DNA of 64,000 nt, from assembly GCF_016086655.4 (NCBI RefSeq), contig NC_052142.2, positions 1,430,422 to 1,494,421 on the forward strand, read 5' to 3'. The DNA comes from Lepeophtheirus salmonis. Its lineage: Eukaryota > Arthropoda > Copepoda > Siphonostomatoida > Caligidae. Under the pieces are notes generated by a model. That model saw only the letters and a program-made list of their open reading frames with translations. It did no database searches and was not told the DNA's origin. Positions 20,875 to 34,559 of the stretch are shown piece after piece (the first letter of the stretch is position 1; the number at the start of each line of letters is the position of its first letter). Both the position numbers and the translations under genes were made by a program.

Positions 20875-23165
20875 TAGAAGACTCCATCAGTAAAACAGCT
20901 ATCATTGCGCCATTTGGATTGTAGGAGTACTTAAGAATATCGTTTGGGTTTAAAAACGCTGCCCAGACATTCCAACGAATCATCGATTCTGTTTTGAGGT
21001 GAATTAAATAAGTCTTTGTGTATCTTGATGATATAATTAAAAATACAGCTTTGTTGTAGCTTAAAACTTCCGGGTTGGTACTTTCTCTTGAAAAATGCAA
21101 GTTTTTCAGGGACTCTGTTGAGTTTCTTGGGCATTATATTTCCCCAGAGTGGTTTAAACCTCTTAAATCGAAAGTTGAAACTATTACAAGAATTTCAGCT
21201 ACAAAATCGAAAGAGGATTTACAGCAAGGTTAATAGAAATACAGGGTTAGACCATTATGTAATCGGCCTTACTAGAATTTCCAATCGGGTGTATTGTACT
21301 GCTGGGTAACACAGGCAGATTTTGACAAAATATAGAACCAATCATTGTTTATGACTTGCTATTGCTAGAATTTTTCAATTTAATGTATCGTACGGAATGG
21401 TGGGAAGGAAAAATAGATTTTTACAAAACCGGCAAACACTCATCTAATATGACGTACATGCTAAAAGTGTGGTAGAAGTCAAACATCAGTCGTACATGCG
21501 TTATGGTATAACCTTAATTTACAGAGATTTTTAGACATGGCTCAATTCTATTCACAATTAATCAAGAATTTGTCAAAATGGACTATATGGATTATATATA
21601 GTTTAAAAACATATTAAAGTCATATGGAACGATGAATGTGAAAGAGCTTTTCCAAGTATAAAACACAGTTTATCTTCAACTACTAAACTTTCATTCTGAG
21701 ACAACTCGTTACCTTTAGCCCTTACAACAAATGGGGATGATACCAGAATTGGAGCTGTTCTGGAACAGAAAGTGAATTGGTACTGGCAACCACTAGCATT
21801 TTGGTCTAAAGCCTTATCTGAAAAGCAAAAAAAATATTCAAGTTTTGATAGGGAAATACTTAGTATTAAGAAAAGTAATAAACATATTCTAGGGACATTA
21901 GATGGACAAAATTTTAAAGTATTCACAGATCATAAGCCTTTAGTGTCGACGATAGACATTCACCATCCCTCCTGGACTCCAAGACAATTCCGCATATTTG
22001 CTTATGTAGCAGAGTTTAATTGTAGGATTGAGCATGTTTCAGGAAAATCCAACCACACTGCGGATATTCTTGAGAAATATCAACAACATCAAATTAAGCC
22101 CAATTTTCTTCAAGATGTCATTAACGATCGAAGACTCAATGACCCTAAATTGTTAAATTTTAATGGTAAACCTTATCTCGAGTTTCTTTCAGGAACTTTA
22201 CTTGCAGGCTTCAATAACGAAAACTTATTTCGTGCCATAGTGTCCTCTCCAGAACTTCGGCGACAAATTATTAAATTATCCAGGATTCAAAGAGACTTTA
22301 AGGAGGATATCACTTTTCTTCGCTTGCCTTAAATTAGGTTATGATGTTAACAATTTTACTAAGAATGCATTGCCTGTCAACAAACAAAGCCTTTTAGAAC
22401 ATGCAGGCCCACTTTCTCTTTCGATCCACCATCAGCCAGACTTGCCTTCATCCACATTGATATAATTGGCCTGTTCACACTCGTCAAAGGACAGCGCTAT
22501 CCCTTTACTATAATGGATTGGTATACGAGGTGGCCAGAAGTGATCCCATTACCAAATATCCCCTCCAATACATTTGGCGGAGCTTTCTTGGACAGTTGGA
22601 TATCAAGATTGGGAGACAAATGTCTGCAGGGCATTTGGAATCGCGAATAGGACGACCACATCATATCATCCTGAATCAAACAGACTAATTGAACGGTTTC
22701 ACAGATCCTTAAAACCCCGTGTAGTTGCACGGATACTAGAAGACAATGAAAATTGCATGAATGCTTTGCCTTTGGTTTTGTGGCGACTGAGGAATTCAGT
22801 ACCAATGAATCAAGGATCTAAATATTCGGTCTTCCGGTTACTTACTGGTCGCTCGGGATCTTTGATTTCAGGCTTCTTCGATTTTTTTTCCTATTCCTAT
22901 GGTAAATGGTGACGTGGAGTACTTCTTCGAGACGATAGAGAAGGTGGCTTACGATCCCTCTCCAGGAACCCAAAGACAAATGCTCGACAATCGTCTGAGC
23001 AAGACTGACAACGTTTTGGTTAAAAATAAATCAATCAGAGAATTTCTTTCTCCAACCTTCTTAGGTCCTTTTAAAATCCTGAAAAAATAAAATAATTATT
23101 TTAAATTGGACATAGTCCGTAAAGTAGACAATTTCTGGATATATAGATTATTTCCTGCTTTTTGA
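20875..23165 (+). pseudogene. Gypsy pol remnant: RT, RNase H, integrase
   Basis: The plus strand shows an RT part (GFKNAAQTFQRIIDSVL, then VYLDDIIK with YLDD, then VEFLGHYISPE). RNase H follows at about 21690-22090 (PLAFWSKALSEKQKKYSSFDREILSI, FTDHKPL, GKSNHTADIL). Integrase lies at about 22440-22900 (HIDIIG, DWYTRWPEV, TSYHPESNRLIERFHRSLK with the catalytic Glu), with a C-terminal barrel at 22900-23165 (FLGPFKILKK). Stops and frameshifts are scattered throughout. The RT is missing its first half where LINE sequence abuts, and a MITE splits the RT-RNase H junction at 21225-21516. It is a different Gypsy lineage from 177-9442, judged by its YLDD site and RNase H sequence. Confidence 0.82.
21217..21524 (+). 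mobile_element. MITE copy 1 with 8-bp target duplication
   Basis: The element occupies about 21225-21516 and is flanked by perfect atttacag direct repeats at 21217-21224 and 21517-21524. Removing the insert makes the surrounding pol frame continuous. It starts caaggttaatagaaatac and contains the family blocks accattatgtaatcgg and gtggtagaagtcaaacatc. Its right terminus is shortened compared with 44773-45040. An internal block is partly duplicated (21250-21330 against 21345-21430). An 8-bp duplication fits hAT transposition. Confidence 0.82.
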
Positions 23166-23570
23166 ATCGCCAGGATCCTAACTGAATATTCAACTGTGCA
23201 CTGTAAAATATCCCCTGAATAAATCAATTACGGTTGTTTATATTGCTTGATTATTTTTTGTTTATTTTCTATTTTATTAGACGATAAAAAAAGGGAAATT
23301 TTGATTATTTTTTTCTTTCGTCTAAGGAGGGGGGAGGGTGTACTTTTGAAGTTTGATTGGATCAATTTGATCACTTGTCCTTTTTTCTTCTTATTAATAT
23401 TAATCTGATATGTAAATAGTAGAAATTTGAAATTTAAATAATGCATATATTAATTTTTTTATGTTTATATATTAATATTATAATTTAAAAAAATTAATGT
23501 ATGCAATATTTAAAACGACTAATAATTCTCTTAAATAAATAACATAGCAAAATGTAATAATCCATGGAGC
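23166..23570. other. AT-rich spacer between two pol remnants
   Basis: No coding content is recognised. Homopolymer and TA-rich sequence dominate, including a short GC patch near 23325 (ggaggggggaggg). Confidence 0.5.
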
Positions 23571-24430
23571 ATGCCCCATTTTTTACTGAACCAAACTTAT
23601 GTTACACTAACAAATTGCACGCCATTTGAAGCTAAGACTCCATTTGAATTTTATTATGTTTTACAATCTTCCGAAAATCTTAAGGGAGAGACAGGGTCGT
23701 CCTATGAAATATACTTGAAGGCCAATGTGGAAATTTCCCTTATGCACGTTACAACAGTACGAAATATTCCATATGCTTCAGAGATGCGTTTGAAAATTTC
23801 ATTAGGCGTAATTGAAACAATTAACCAACCTACTTATTGTGTCAGTCCTGGTATGGTAATTTCAAAACCAAATGGATCCCTATGGTTCGCCTTGTATTAC
23901 ACAAACCTAAACGATTTTGTTAAATGACCGCTTCATCATTTTCCATCGCCTATAGAACTCTCATCTTCCATTCCATCAACATCCAAATACTTCTTTTTAT
24001 TATATGACACTAAGAGATTTTGGCAGACTTAACTCTATGAAAAGTTTCGCAACCTGACCCCATTCCATGCACCCTTGGACGTTTTCAATATTGTAGAGCT
24101 CCAATGGGACTGAACACTTCTGCAGATTAATTTGGTTTGAAAGGCGACAGAGTATTAGATTGTTTGAACGGAGTAAAGAAAATCGTCGATGACATCATCA
24201 TATTTGCTTCCAACCCTGAAGAACTGAGTTAACTCGGAGATCAATTAGTTCATGTGCTATGTAAGGAGAATAATATCACACTATGAGAACCAAAAAATCA
24301 AATAGGTGAATCCTTGAAGTATGCGGGATATATTGTCTCATCCAACAGCAAATCACCAGGCTCAGAAAAAGTCGCAGCCATCACCCAATTTCCTTCACCA
24401 AACAATTGACAGTTGCTTCACGTCTTCGGG
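23571..24430 (+). pseudogene. Gypsy pol remnant of the K02A2.6/Mag-like type (RT)
   Basis: The first frame (23571-23927) ends with VRNIPYASEMRLKISLGVIE, then CVSPGMVISKPNGSLWFALY and LNDFVK. This is the entry of Gypsy RT with the K-x-NG motif. Downstream, interrupted by stops, come KIVDDIIIFASNPEEL (RT active site with DD) and AGYIVSSNSKSPGSEKVAAITQFPSPNN, the connection region. It ends within the connection, and no RNase H follows. It lies in the same orientation as the previous pol remnant but re-enters at the RT start, so it is a separate insertion. Confidence 0.72.
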
Positions 24431-24784
24431 GAATACGCTTTGCTCTTTTACAAATCCACAGTGATGGTTCCACTAGATTAATTAGATTACTTAAGTCAAC
24501 TTTGCTTGATCTCCTACTCCAGGATAAATATTTCATTGATAAGAGTCCTTTCGTGTTCTTGGTGTATATAGCGCATGTGGTATGAATCATTAGTCTCTAT
24601 TACGCTCATTTCAATTTCATTTATATATGATCGAATTCGTGCTGTAGTGTCTAAGCGAACAATTATACATTATGAATACTCTAATTGTCACTCCTGATAT
24701 CACTATACTAATAAAAAACTTTTAGAAGAAAAACAAGGAGAAGGCTATCTTAAACTCTCTTTCTCGATATATTTATCTGCAATT

Positions 24785-25490
24785 TCAATTCAATTTCATT
24801 AACTTAAAAGTAGACATTGTACAGATATTACATCTGCACACACAAGGTATAATTGAAGACCTAATAATACTCGATATATTCAATTCTAAAAATATTAAAA
24901 ACAACTATAATAATGCTAAATTATACTTTATATTAAAGCTTATAAATTTGAACAGAAGGAACTAAACTACTATATAATTAAAATATATACATAATAATTG
25001 ATTGAAAGTGATGAAAAACTGACTAATATCTTCTTTAAGAATAAAAAAAAGTGAAAAGCCAATTCTGCTGCGAAAGGCCCAGAATCTTTCAAAGGATAAG
25101 ACACTTCTTATGTTTTTATGGAGTCTTTTTTATTATATATCTGATCCCTTATACTATTCTTTGCGATGCAAGTTTTTATTTGACTAATTCTGAGTAACCA
25201 TGCACCGAGCCAATGACAAACGGATGTATAACACAAAAAAAAAAATATCCCCACTTATAAAAAGTGGGACCCTTTCGTGTTGGTCTGCAATTTCTAGAGA
25301 TGAATAGTTTATCTCATATTGGATAACTCCCATTACATAAAAATATTCTTCCATTTTCAGTCTTCATCACGGATTTAACGTTATCCAAAACACATGAAAG
25401 TTGTACTCTCATTCATGGTATATGAAAACATTTACATATTGTCTCTTTAGTACGTAAAAATGAAGGTTTACAAATAATTATGTTTCTTGT
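24785..25490 (+). repeat. Long dispersed repeat, copy A
   Basis: It aligns by eye with 33258-34078 in direct orientation over its whole length. Shared landmarks are aattgaagacctaataatactcgat, gcgatgc.agtttttatt, a gagcyaatgacaaac block, catattggataactc, and acatattgtctctttagtac. No coding content or terminal repeats are visible. It could be a solo LTR-like or non-autonomous element. Confidence 0.65.
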
Positions 25491-25842
25491 AAATTTATCA
25501 TGACATCAATAAAAATACACCATCTTGGTTTTGAATGAGCTAAAAAATCAGAACAATTTGCCAAATTGGTGCATCGAACATTCAATAATGAATATTCCAG
25601 TAGAGATAAGTTATTCTATGATCCCTTATTATACTAAATTTTTCTTGAATTATTCCATAAATATTGGTTCTTTGCTGTTTACATATGATCCTGTTTAATT
25701 CTTTGTTTTTGGATCTTTAATGCCAGTCAATAGAGGAGCGTTGATAGAATTTCCATCAAGGAGAATGTCACCACGAATTTAAAAAACAAAGAGTAAATTA
25801 TATGTGCCATGAATAAATATTAATAATCACCCTATTTAGGGA

Positions 25843-26195
25843 CTACGATTTCCTTAGTCCAATGGTTTGCAAATACCAGACTCAACTAGTATATTATTTA
25901 CGTAAATAGTTAAAATTTAGATTTTCCATGATAAAAACAATAGGAGTCCATTTTCATTTATTGTAATATTAGTATTACTAATTAGTAATGAGCTTCATCA
26001 GAGTTAGCTGGCTCATAAATAATGATGTCACATCAAAATGTCTAAGTAGTAACTAATTTTCAATAACTCATTGAAATGAAATTTGTTAATCTGTATTAAT
26101 AATATCAATAACTGTATGTATTAATAATATCAATAACTGTATGTATTGATAAGTATCACAATATATTATGATATCAATTCTTTTTGACATCCCTA
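25843..26195 (+). repeat. Dispersed repeat, inverted relative to 17440-17790
   Basis: It is related to 17440-17790 as described there. It begins near tagggactacgattt and ends with ttgacatcccta. The TAGGGA ends point inward at both edges, but no matching flanking 8-mers are seen. It contains a direct duplication of about 24 bp (tattaataatatcaataactgtatg) near 26094-26141. Confidence 0.5.
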
Positions 26196-27164
26196 GAAAG
26201 ATGAAGTCTTTTTGGAAATTAAACGTTTTCTTTTAGGGACTGTAGAGAAAATTGAAAAGATTATAGCTATCTGAACGGAGGAGTTCTGTTGGGGAAGCTG
26301 GGAGCTTCGCCATTCTTAGAGTGGATGAAGGCGCTCTCCTATATCTATGTTAAAATAGAAGCGAGGTGAAGCAGTAGTTCTCAAACGAAGGGCCTTATAG
26401 AGGTTACATGTTCTGTGGGTTAGAGAAATGAATGATGCAAATATTAAAGGCAAGGTCTACTATTCCTAGAGGTTTGGAAGAGCTAAAGAATATTATCGTA
26501 AGAATTTTTGGTATTTTTGACAAGAGAGGCGCAACGTTGGGTTTGAAATGGTATAGATAAAATAATGTTTACCAGCATATATTTTTTTAAACTGGCCAAG
26601 ATCTTCTCTGGATCTACAGATTCTTCTTTTTTTCCTTTGTGTGTTTTTTAAATGTTTAATTGGTCCGATGGAGTTGCAATGATTAAGTATAAGTAAAAAT
26701 TATTGTATTACGTTTACTCCATCTGACCTAAGAATCTTGTGTGAAATCTATATATATATATATAGTTAATTTCTCTCTCAAGAAATGACTGGTCCGCGAA
26801 CCTACACACATTGAGTTCAAGAGAATAATTTCTCTTAAGTGTGTTGTCCACTAAGCTACGTCGATTCCATTTTTTGTTATTACCTTATTCTTTGATGAGT
26901 GATGGTAATGATTAGTTATAGTTAATAATAAATAAACAAAAATTAAATTAAATTTTTAGATAGGTAATAATTGAATATAAATACATATAAATGTTTATTG
27001 TAAATAAATAAATATTATTATTATAAAACAAAAAAAAAACAATGTAGAAAAAATAAAAACTCCATACAGCACCCCTGACACGTCCGGGGTATTTACTGAA
27101 CTTGTCAGTGCAATTCTAAGAGCTAATATTACTTTGGAGGGAAGTAAAAAAATACATCAATGAA

Positions 27165-27300
27165 TATAAAAAAAAATCTCCAACATTTTGGGGTCTCCCT
27201 TTCGAGTTAATTAAAAATTTTAAGAAATACTTAGCTCCAATTCTAATCAACTTATTCGGAGATATCCTCGACGACAGGCTTATCCCTGATTTGTGTATTA
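27165..27300 (+). pseudogene. LINE RT fragment
   Basis: The translation reads SPTFWGLPFELIKNFKKYLAPILINLFGDILDDRLIPD. This matches the first RT block of L1/Tx1-type LINEs (PGPDGLPFEFYK....LAP.L..LFN......G.LP). Only this short part is present, with no stop inside it. Confidence 0.55.
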
Positions 27301-29218
27301 AAGTTTCTTTTGTTTCGTTATATTTTTTTAAATAGTGTTCCTATAAAAAATTTTATTAGTTGAAATGTAAATGACATTATTATTGGATAATTGTGTAATA
27401 AATACTGATTTTAATTTACAATGTTTATTGTACGTAAATAAATTTAGATTTACAATATAAATGTATTATATTTCTTACTATCTTTATTTGTTCATTAGTG
27501 CAGGTCCTTGAATATTTTTTTCGAGTATTTTACTATTTTCATTAGGACCAGTTAGAGTCCTCAAATGGAGAGAAAGTTTGTTGAAAATTGTCTAAAATCC
27601 AATACAGTATTGATTAGATTTCAAGTCAAGTTGTAAGTCTTTGATTGTAATATAAGTGTAGTTTCAAATTTTAAAATAGGAACTAAAGTCCAAATTGAGT
27701 TGCAAGTCAAAGTCTGCAATCAAGAATCGAGATTATGTTTTATAATAATATTTTACGTTTGATGTGTTTCCTTGTATTTGTTTTGTACTTATATAACTCA
27801 TTGATTGAGATAATACTTTCATTAGTTTTCATTAAGGTTGTAACAATACATTTTTTGTATCATGATACGATATTTAGGTATTGAATGATATTATTATGAT
27901 AAATCAATAATTCACACGACCACATTTTTGTATAAATATTGAAAGAGATTGAAGTATTGTTCAATACGCCGGCCCAACGATTTCTTACCATAAGAATTTT
28001 ATTATTTTCTATTGATTTGATATATCGTATATCTGATAGTAGATTGTGATTGATAATAAATATAATGTGATCATAATGATTTTCAAGTTATTGGGATTTA
28101 TGGGAAGGCTTGAAAGCTATAATTTGGAACTGTGTGTCAAGATATTTAATTCATGAGAATTTGAATGGATTTCCAAGAGAGCATTGTGATATATGGATCC
28201 CCATCCAATCATCCTTCGTCTTCCAAGGAATTCATATTTTCAAATTGGGATATCTGTTCAAGTTGGAACACGCCTTTTCATATCAGATCTTCTTTTCAAC
28301 TATAGGTTACACTTAGTCAAGAGATCTCGCCTCTTTGTGGCTCACTTGCTGGATCTCATCTCCTTTAATGCAAGGATAGTTCATTATACAGATGTTCCTT
28401 AACATCAAGATATATAATAATTACTTCTCATCGCCTTTATGCTCAAGAATACATCCATTATTCTAGATCTTCTAGAGAATCATCATATACTTTTACAAGA
28501 GTTCCATAAAGCGATATAATAATCGGATCAAATGCCCAAGAGGAGCGAAAAAAGTTATCATCCTCCATCCAGAGCTCTTTTATTGAAATTATAGAGTATA
28601 TCTCTTCTTACTTCAACTCAGCTTCATCTCCTAATCTAAGAGGAGTATGGGCATAAATAGTTTTCGGAACTTTTAAGTGATTATATGATAAAAAACAGTA
28701 ACTTCTTAACGTCTGTATACTTCTAAAGGAATATCTGAATTTATTTTATGTATTGATGTGTGAGACGTGCGTCTAGTCACTCTGCATAAAAAAAAGTTTT
28801 TGAAGTGATAGGAAACTAGTTTGGAAGAAATAGTGTTTTATTCATTTGTGTAAATCAGAAGTGATCTCTCTAGTGATAATTTAAATGTGAAAAGTGATCT
28901 ATTTGGCTCTGTTACAAAGAAATTGTCTTCCTAGGAATCCTACTCCTGGGATTTTTACCTTTTAAAGCTAACATCACACATAAGTTTTTGATCTATCATT
29001 GTTGGACTTGATGTAAGACTCACTTGAGTCTCTTTTTTTCTTTCGTCTCATCTGTCTTCTTTGGATTTAATTCTTCTCACTCTACGCTTGCGCATTTTTA
29101 TTTTTCCTTTTTCCCTTCCTCTTCAAAAAATATTATACCTATTAGCGTGTTTATTCCTGGAGTAGAGTAATCTACGCAAAAAAAGGTATAATATATATAT
29201 TCATATATAATCAGTCCC

Positions 29219-30604
29219 TTGAAATGGAAGAAAATGCTAATGTCCACCCTCCAGAGTCCAACACATTGCCTGAAAAAGGGCAAGATCATGTCTTATGCGA
29301 GAGTCCTTTCTAAGAGAGAGGAAATTGTCAAAAATGCACTAAACAAAATTGACCTTAGTGCAAGTATCTTGTGGGAAACTTTTGTTATAACCTTAAAAGT
29401 GTCAGAAAGCCAACATGCTTTCAGCAATGTAAATATGAAGCAGTTACCCCTCTACAAAGTAGCTATAAATTATGGTTTCACAGAAGACGGAGTCACTGGC
29501 GCACATCCCAATATGGCTTTGGATACTCTTGCTTTTATACCAAGGTCCCTATGGTCATTCGTCCAAGCTGGAGAGATTAAAGAAATGTTACAAAACCAAT
29601 GTAACTGGACTTTGGGGTGAAATTGCGACTATTGATATGAAAATCAAAAGCATTGAAAATTTTAAATTAGATAACAAGAAAAACTTCCCATTACTGCAGT
29701 TAATACTTTTAAAAGAATCGACGAAAGCAGACTGAAAGAAATTGTTCGTAAATTTGTTGACATTGTTGACTCCCACCCTGAATAAAATCCTGGAGACTCC
29801 AAGCGGAGGAATGCTTCAAGAATTACAAAATGAAATGGAGGACCTCAAATTATATTTTTGAGGCGGTAGGGGATCCCTTGAATATCCCCAAAATAATGCC
29901 TGTGGATGAAAGTATTTTTAATCTCCGATTTCCTGGAGTTAGACTACAATGCCAAAGATGTTTTAGATTTGGACATCCTAGGCTGAATTTCACCAAAAAA
30001 AGACTGCAAATAAGCGAATGTACACAAGTTCTAAAAGAAAAAGTCAGAATTAGCAATGAAAATAAATTGAATAAAACTTCTGAACTCAGGTACGTTCGAG
30101 CGCAGAAAAACAAACAGAAGAATTTTACATTACACAAACAGACGCACGCCTTTAAAAAACACTGTAGAACTCCAAACGAGGGAGGAAGGCATGGTGGAAG
30201 AACAAATTCGAACTGTCACTAATAAAACGGATTTACAAAATCGTCCACCTCTGAAGTGGAACAAAGGACACTTAGGAAGAGAAATCTACTGTAAGAAGAG
30301 TAGACAGAGAACAGCACACTCCTACTCCCGAAACTAAGAGAAGGGAGGGTAGGTCCCAAAAATATATTTTAAGACTGCCAGATACGGACTCCCCAACAGA
30401 TTACACAGGTGCTCTTTCTATGAAAAATATTTTGCCCTCTAGGTCTAGATTTGAATCCAATCCAAGGAGGTCACAATCGTCTCCCATCAGCTCGTCTTCA
30501 AAATTACAAAAGAAGAGCATCCCTACATGTGAACCAGACAATGACCCTGACAGCACTCGTGGGATATCTGGTCTTCATGGAAATAACAAAGTACAGGGAA
30601 AATG
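29219..30604 (+). pseudogene. LINE ORF1 (nucleic-acid-binding protein, broken)
   Basis: Frames 29219-29620, 29830-30222 and 30420-30605 succeed one another just upstream of an ORF2 with endonuclease and RT. The middle frame has LQCQRCFRFGHPRLN, a C-x2-C-x4-H zinc knuckle whose fourth ligand is replaced by Phe. The last frame is Ser/Arg/Pro rich. ORF1 of L1/Tx1- and Jockey-type LINEs binds the element RNA. The start chosen is simply the first ATG of the open frame, and frame changes disrupt the protein. Confidence 0.6.
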
Positions 30605-30631
30605 ATCCTCTAATACAATGAAAAAATAGAA

Positions 30632-33165
30632 ATGATAACTTTGTTAACCCTCAATTGTAATTCACTGATAAAATTGGAGAGAAAGTACCCTTTATTGAGA
30701 CTTCTACGACATCTTGATTATCCGGACATTGTAACGCTGTTGTAACGGTGTTGTTTAGAAAACCATTTTTGTGTTCTGGACTTTTATCTTACTTTCAGTG
30801 CCTTCGACAAGCAACTTTCAAATCTGAAACATGGAGTCACACTGCTGATCAACAAGAATTTCAGAACAACAATTCAATTTCGAGAATCGGATGGGAACCT
30901 TATAAAGGTATCCTGGAACCTTTGGGGAATAAATTTTGATATTCTGGGAATCTATGGCCCAAATTCGGACAATCCTGATTTTTATAGTAAAAGACTTTTA
31001 CCAATTTTGGGTCACAGGCCAACAAATATGAGTGGGTATTTTAATATAAAATTGGAAACTAACATGGTTTGTACAAACCCTAACAGAAACACGAATGCCC
31101 GCGCAAAGAAAATACTTTGCTCCATTATTGAATCATATATTCTCTATGACGCAGCTGAAACCGTAAAAGATTATAGCTGTACTTTCTTTTCTTTTGAAAA
31201 GTCTTCCAAACCCATGTCCTCAAGAATTGACCTATTTCTATTCAGTGGTATTCAAAAGCAATCAGTCAGGTCATATAAAGTAATCTATACCAAAATATTC
31301 GACCATAAGGGACTTAGCTTTAAAATTAATTTGATACACTTCCCAAATCATAGAGATAAAAAAGCTTTGAAACTTAATTCATCACTATAAGATGCAACCA
31401 AAGTCAATGATGAGATCAAGGAAATAATTGAGACCACAAGATACAATGTGAAAACAGGATGCAAAGTGTTCTATGAAGTACAAAAGATGGTATCAAAGAT
31501 TAAAGCTATATTAAGATAGGCTGGAGCCCGAGAGGCCGCCAATAGGAATAGGAAAATTGATATCATTGAAAGTATAAATACAGATGATATTTCAGATCGT
31601 GAAAAAGAAATTCAAACTGGATCAAATCTTCCAAGATTCTGACCTAGCATTTAGAACCAGATTAATAATGAACAACGTCGAAGACTTATCTAAATCAAGA
31701 CTAGAATGGGATATGATGAGGAAAAAAAGAAACAAAAGCAAGGATTTGTCAATCATGCTAGCAAGTGGAGAAATATCTGAAAATCCTACGGAAATATGTA
31801 AAGAAATAAAAACCTTCTTCCCCGAGCTCTATCAATGCTTCGATTTTACATCACTTAAGAAATGTTCCAGATTCACCCATCGATCTGTATACTTCTGCGA
31901 AGAACTGAGATGTAATGCAGACCGTATATTCACAATTCCACCTGATGATAATAATTTCATCTAGAAACATTTAACCATACAAGAAATCTTAACTGCTTTC
32001 AGAGAAAACGCTAAATCTAATAAAACTCCTAGACCATCTGGTTTTGGTTTTGAATTTTACAAAAAATATACTTTATATCGCTCCTATTTTATTACAATTT
32101 TACGTAAAGATAATGAACGTCGGATATTTTCCTTAATATGCGTCTGATGGAAATATCATACTGATTCCTAAAAAAAATAAAATAAAGATGCAAAATTTAT
32201 AAAAAATATGAGGCCTCTTACTATGCAAAACTGTCTTTACAAGATTTTTACATACATTATTTCAAATCTTTTTAAATTTAAGATAAAATTTTGGATGAAT
32301 CTCAGTATGGCATCTTAAAACATAAGCTAATGTACTGGATTCCTTTCACTCTACAGACGTCTATAGAAAGTGACCAAGAGCTGACGTTAATTGTTGTGGA
32401 TTTTGCCAAGGCCTATGATACTTTATAAGACGAATATATCATCAAAACGCTGTACATAAATTGTTTTAGAGACTATATCATTGGAATGGTCGGTGTAACC
32501 TTAGCAAGAAACAGAACAGCCATAAATTATTGAAACAAGTGCAGTTATTTTGAGAATAAAAGGGGGGTCCGCCAGGGAGATTTCATCATATGCTTAGACA
32601 AACTTATTCGTGATGTTCACTCAGTAGCCACGATAAAATGACTTCAACAATCTGACAGAACTTTAAAATGTCTGTGCTATGCAGACGATCTAACTATGGT
32701 GTTTTCAGGAAGTCCTATCAAACCTTTAAAATCAATTAAAACATTTTTACGCAAACTAAGTTTTTCCTACAAATTTGGTATTTTTTTGTATAAAGAGAAA
32801 CCCGAATTTTTATATCCTCATGGCCCCTAATATGCAAAGAGTGGCCACAATTCCGTTTTGGAAAATATCTCAAATCATTAGGATCATCGGTTGGCTCCGA
32901 TAGTATGTTGATAAATTATAAAGAAATCCTCTCAAGAATAAAAATACCTTTAAGCCACTACGCCTACCTAAATTTATGCACATGGGATAGAATAAGGGCA
33001 CCGAACACGTACATTGTGGCCAAAATCACCCAATTCTTACAAATATCTTCATTTTGTGCAAATATAGCTTCTGAGATTAATGTAAATGAAGATCCTTTCC
33101 TTAAAATCTTAATGAAGAAAAATATTTCAACTCAAAGAATGCACAATCATAGTTCAGTAATATAA
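30632..33165 (+). pseudogene. LINE ORF2 (endonuclease and reverse transcriptase, broken)
   Basis: An ATG at 30632 begins MITLLTLNCNSLIK, the LN.NS motif that opens apurinic endonucleases of LINEs. SRIDLFLFS and FDHKGLSFKI (about 31220-31320) are the closing endonuclease motifs. The RT follows: SNKTPRPSGFGFEFYKKY (near 32010), RPLTMQNCLYKIFTY (near 32210), VVDFAKAYDTL, KRGVRQGD, and the active site CYADDLTMVF at 32675-32704 (YADD). The motif order fits the L1/Tx1 group. Stops and frameshifts are numerous. The 3' end is unclear, and the last open frame closes at 33165, about 90 bases before dispersed repeat copy B. Confidence 0.75.
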
Positions 33166-33257
33166 GTGGTTTTATTTAAGAAAATAGTGAAAATGTAACG
33201 AAATATTAATACATTCTTTTTAGCAATTAGACAAATAATAAATAAATTGTAACAATA

Positions 33258-34078
33258 TAATCAATTCAATTTCATATAATTAAAAGTAGACATGATATAG
33301 GTAATGTATTTGTAAACAAAAAGAATAATTGAAGACTTAATAATACTCGATGTATTGAATTCTAAGAATATTTAATACAACTATAATAATGCTAAATTGT
33401 GTTATTTATTAAAGCTAATAAATTTGAAACAGAAGGAACTGAACTATTATATTACTAAGATATATGCATAATAATTAATTGAAAGTAATAAAAAACTAAA
33501 TAATACCCTATATAAAACAGTGAATCGTTAATTTTGTTACGATAGAATTAGAATCCTTCTAATTACCTATGAGACACTTCTAAGGTTTTTATTGAGTAAG
33601 ATTTATCATGCTTCAGATTCCAATCCCTCATACTATTATTTGCGATGCGAGTTTTTATTTTACTGATTCCGAGTAAACAAGCTCCGAGCTAATGACAAAC
33701 CGATGTCTCACAAAAATATATATCCACAAAAATAAAATCAAAATATATATATATATTTTTTTAATTGTTTTTTTTTTTTTTTTTTTGCTGGGTAGATCGA
33801 TTGGTAAGAAAGGATGTTTAACTTTTTCCTATTCATGTTCGTCTGCATCCCTGGAGATTTAATAAAATTTATAGAGATAAATAGTTTGTTTCATATTGGA
33901 TAACTCTTATAATATAAAAAAGATTCTTCTTTCTTAAGCATTTGAGAATTTATCACGGATATAACCTTATCCAGCACACATGAAAGTGGTAATATCATAC
34001 ATGATATATGATGGGATTTACATATTGTCTCTTTATTACCTAGAAAATAAGGTTTACAAATAATTAATTAAGTTTTGT
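33258..34078 (+). repeat. Long dispersed repeat, copy B
   Basis: This is the second copy of the repeat at 24785-25490, in the same orientation, 8.5 kb away. It differs by many substitutions and contains an extra AT/T-rich stretch (33730-33785, TA repeats and a T run). It starts just after the LINE ORF2 and ends before tttgtaacggccgctgg. Confidence 0.65.
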
Positions 34079-34559
34079 AACGGCCGCTGGCAAAAATCTA
34101 CATTTATTATTGTTATTTTAGATTAGATTTAACATTGTTTTGAAACGAGACAACTTTTGAAAACTTCCTCAATTACATTTAGCAAGACCTTTTCTCTTGG
34201 CTCAAAAACGGAATGAAAATATATGTGTTCTTAATTTATTTTATCTTGAACCCTATTATTCTTATGGTAATCACCTTGCAAAGTTTTACCAGAGCTACTA
34301 GCAGTTCTATCTAGCTATAGAATAGAAACCTAAATGGAAAGCCCTAAAAAGTAAAAAACTGAATTTAAGCTTGAAGATCCCAAGTAGCTTTAAATTTAAG
34401 GAACACTAATTTCCAGTTTTATTGACTATTTATAAACACGTGCTATCAACAGATTCTCCCTATGCTGCTTACAATATATTTTTGCCTGAAGATTCCCTCA
34501 CATATCCCACAATTACTTCAATTATATTAATCTTCATTCTATTTTATTGCCCATTTTGC

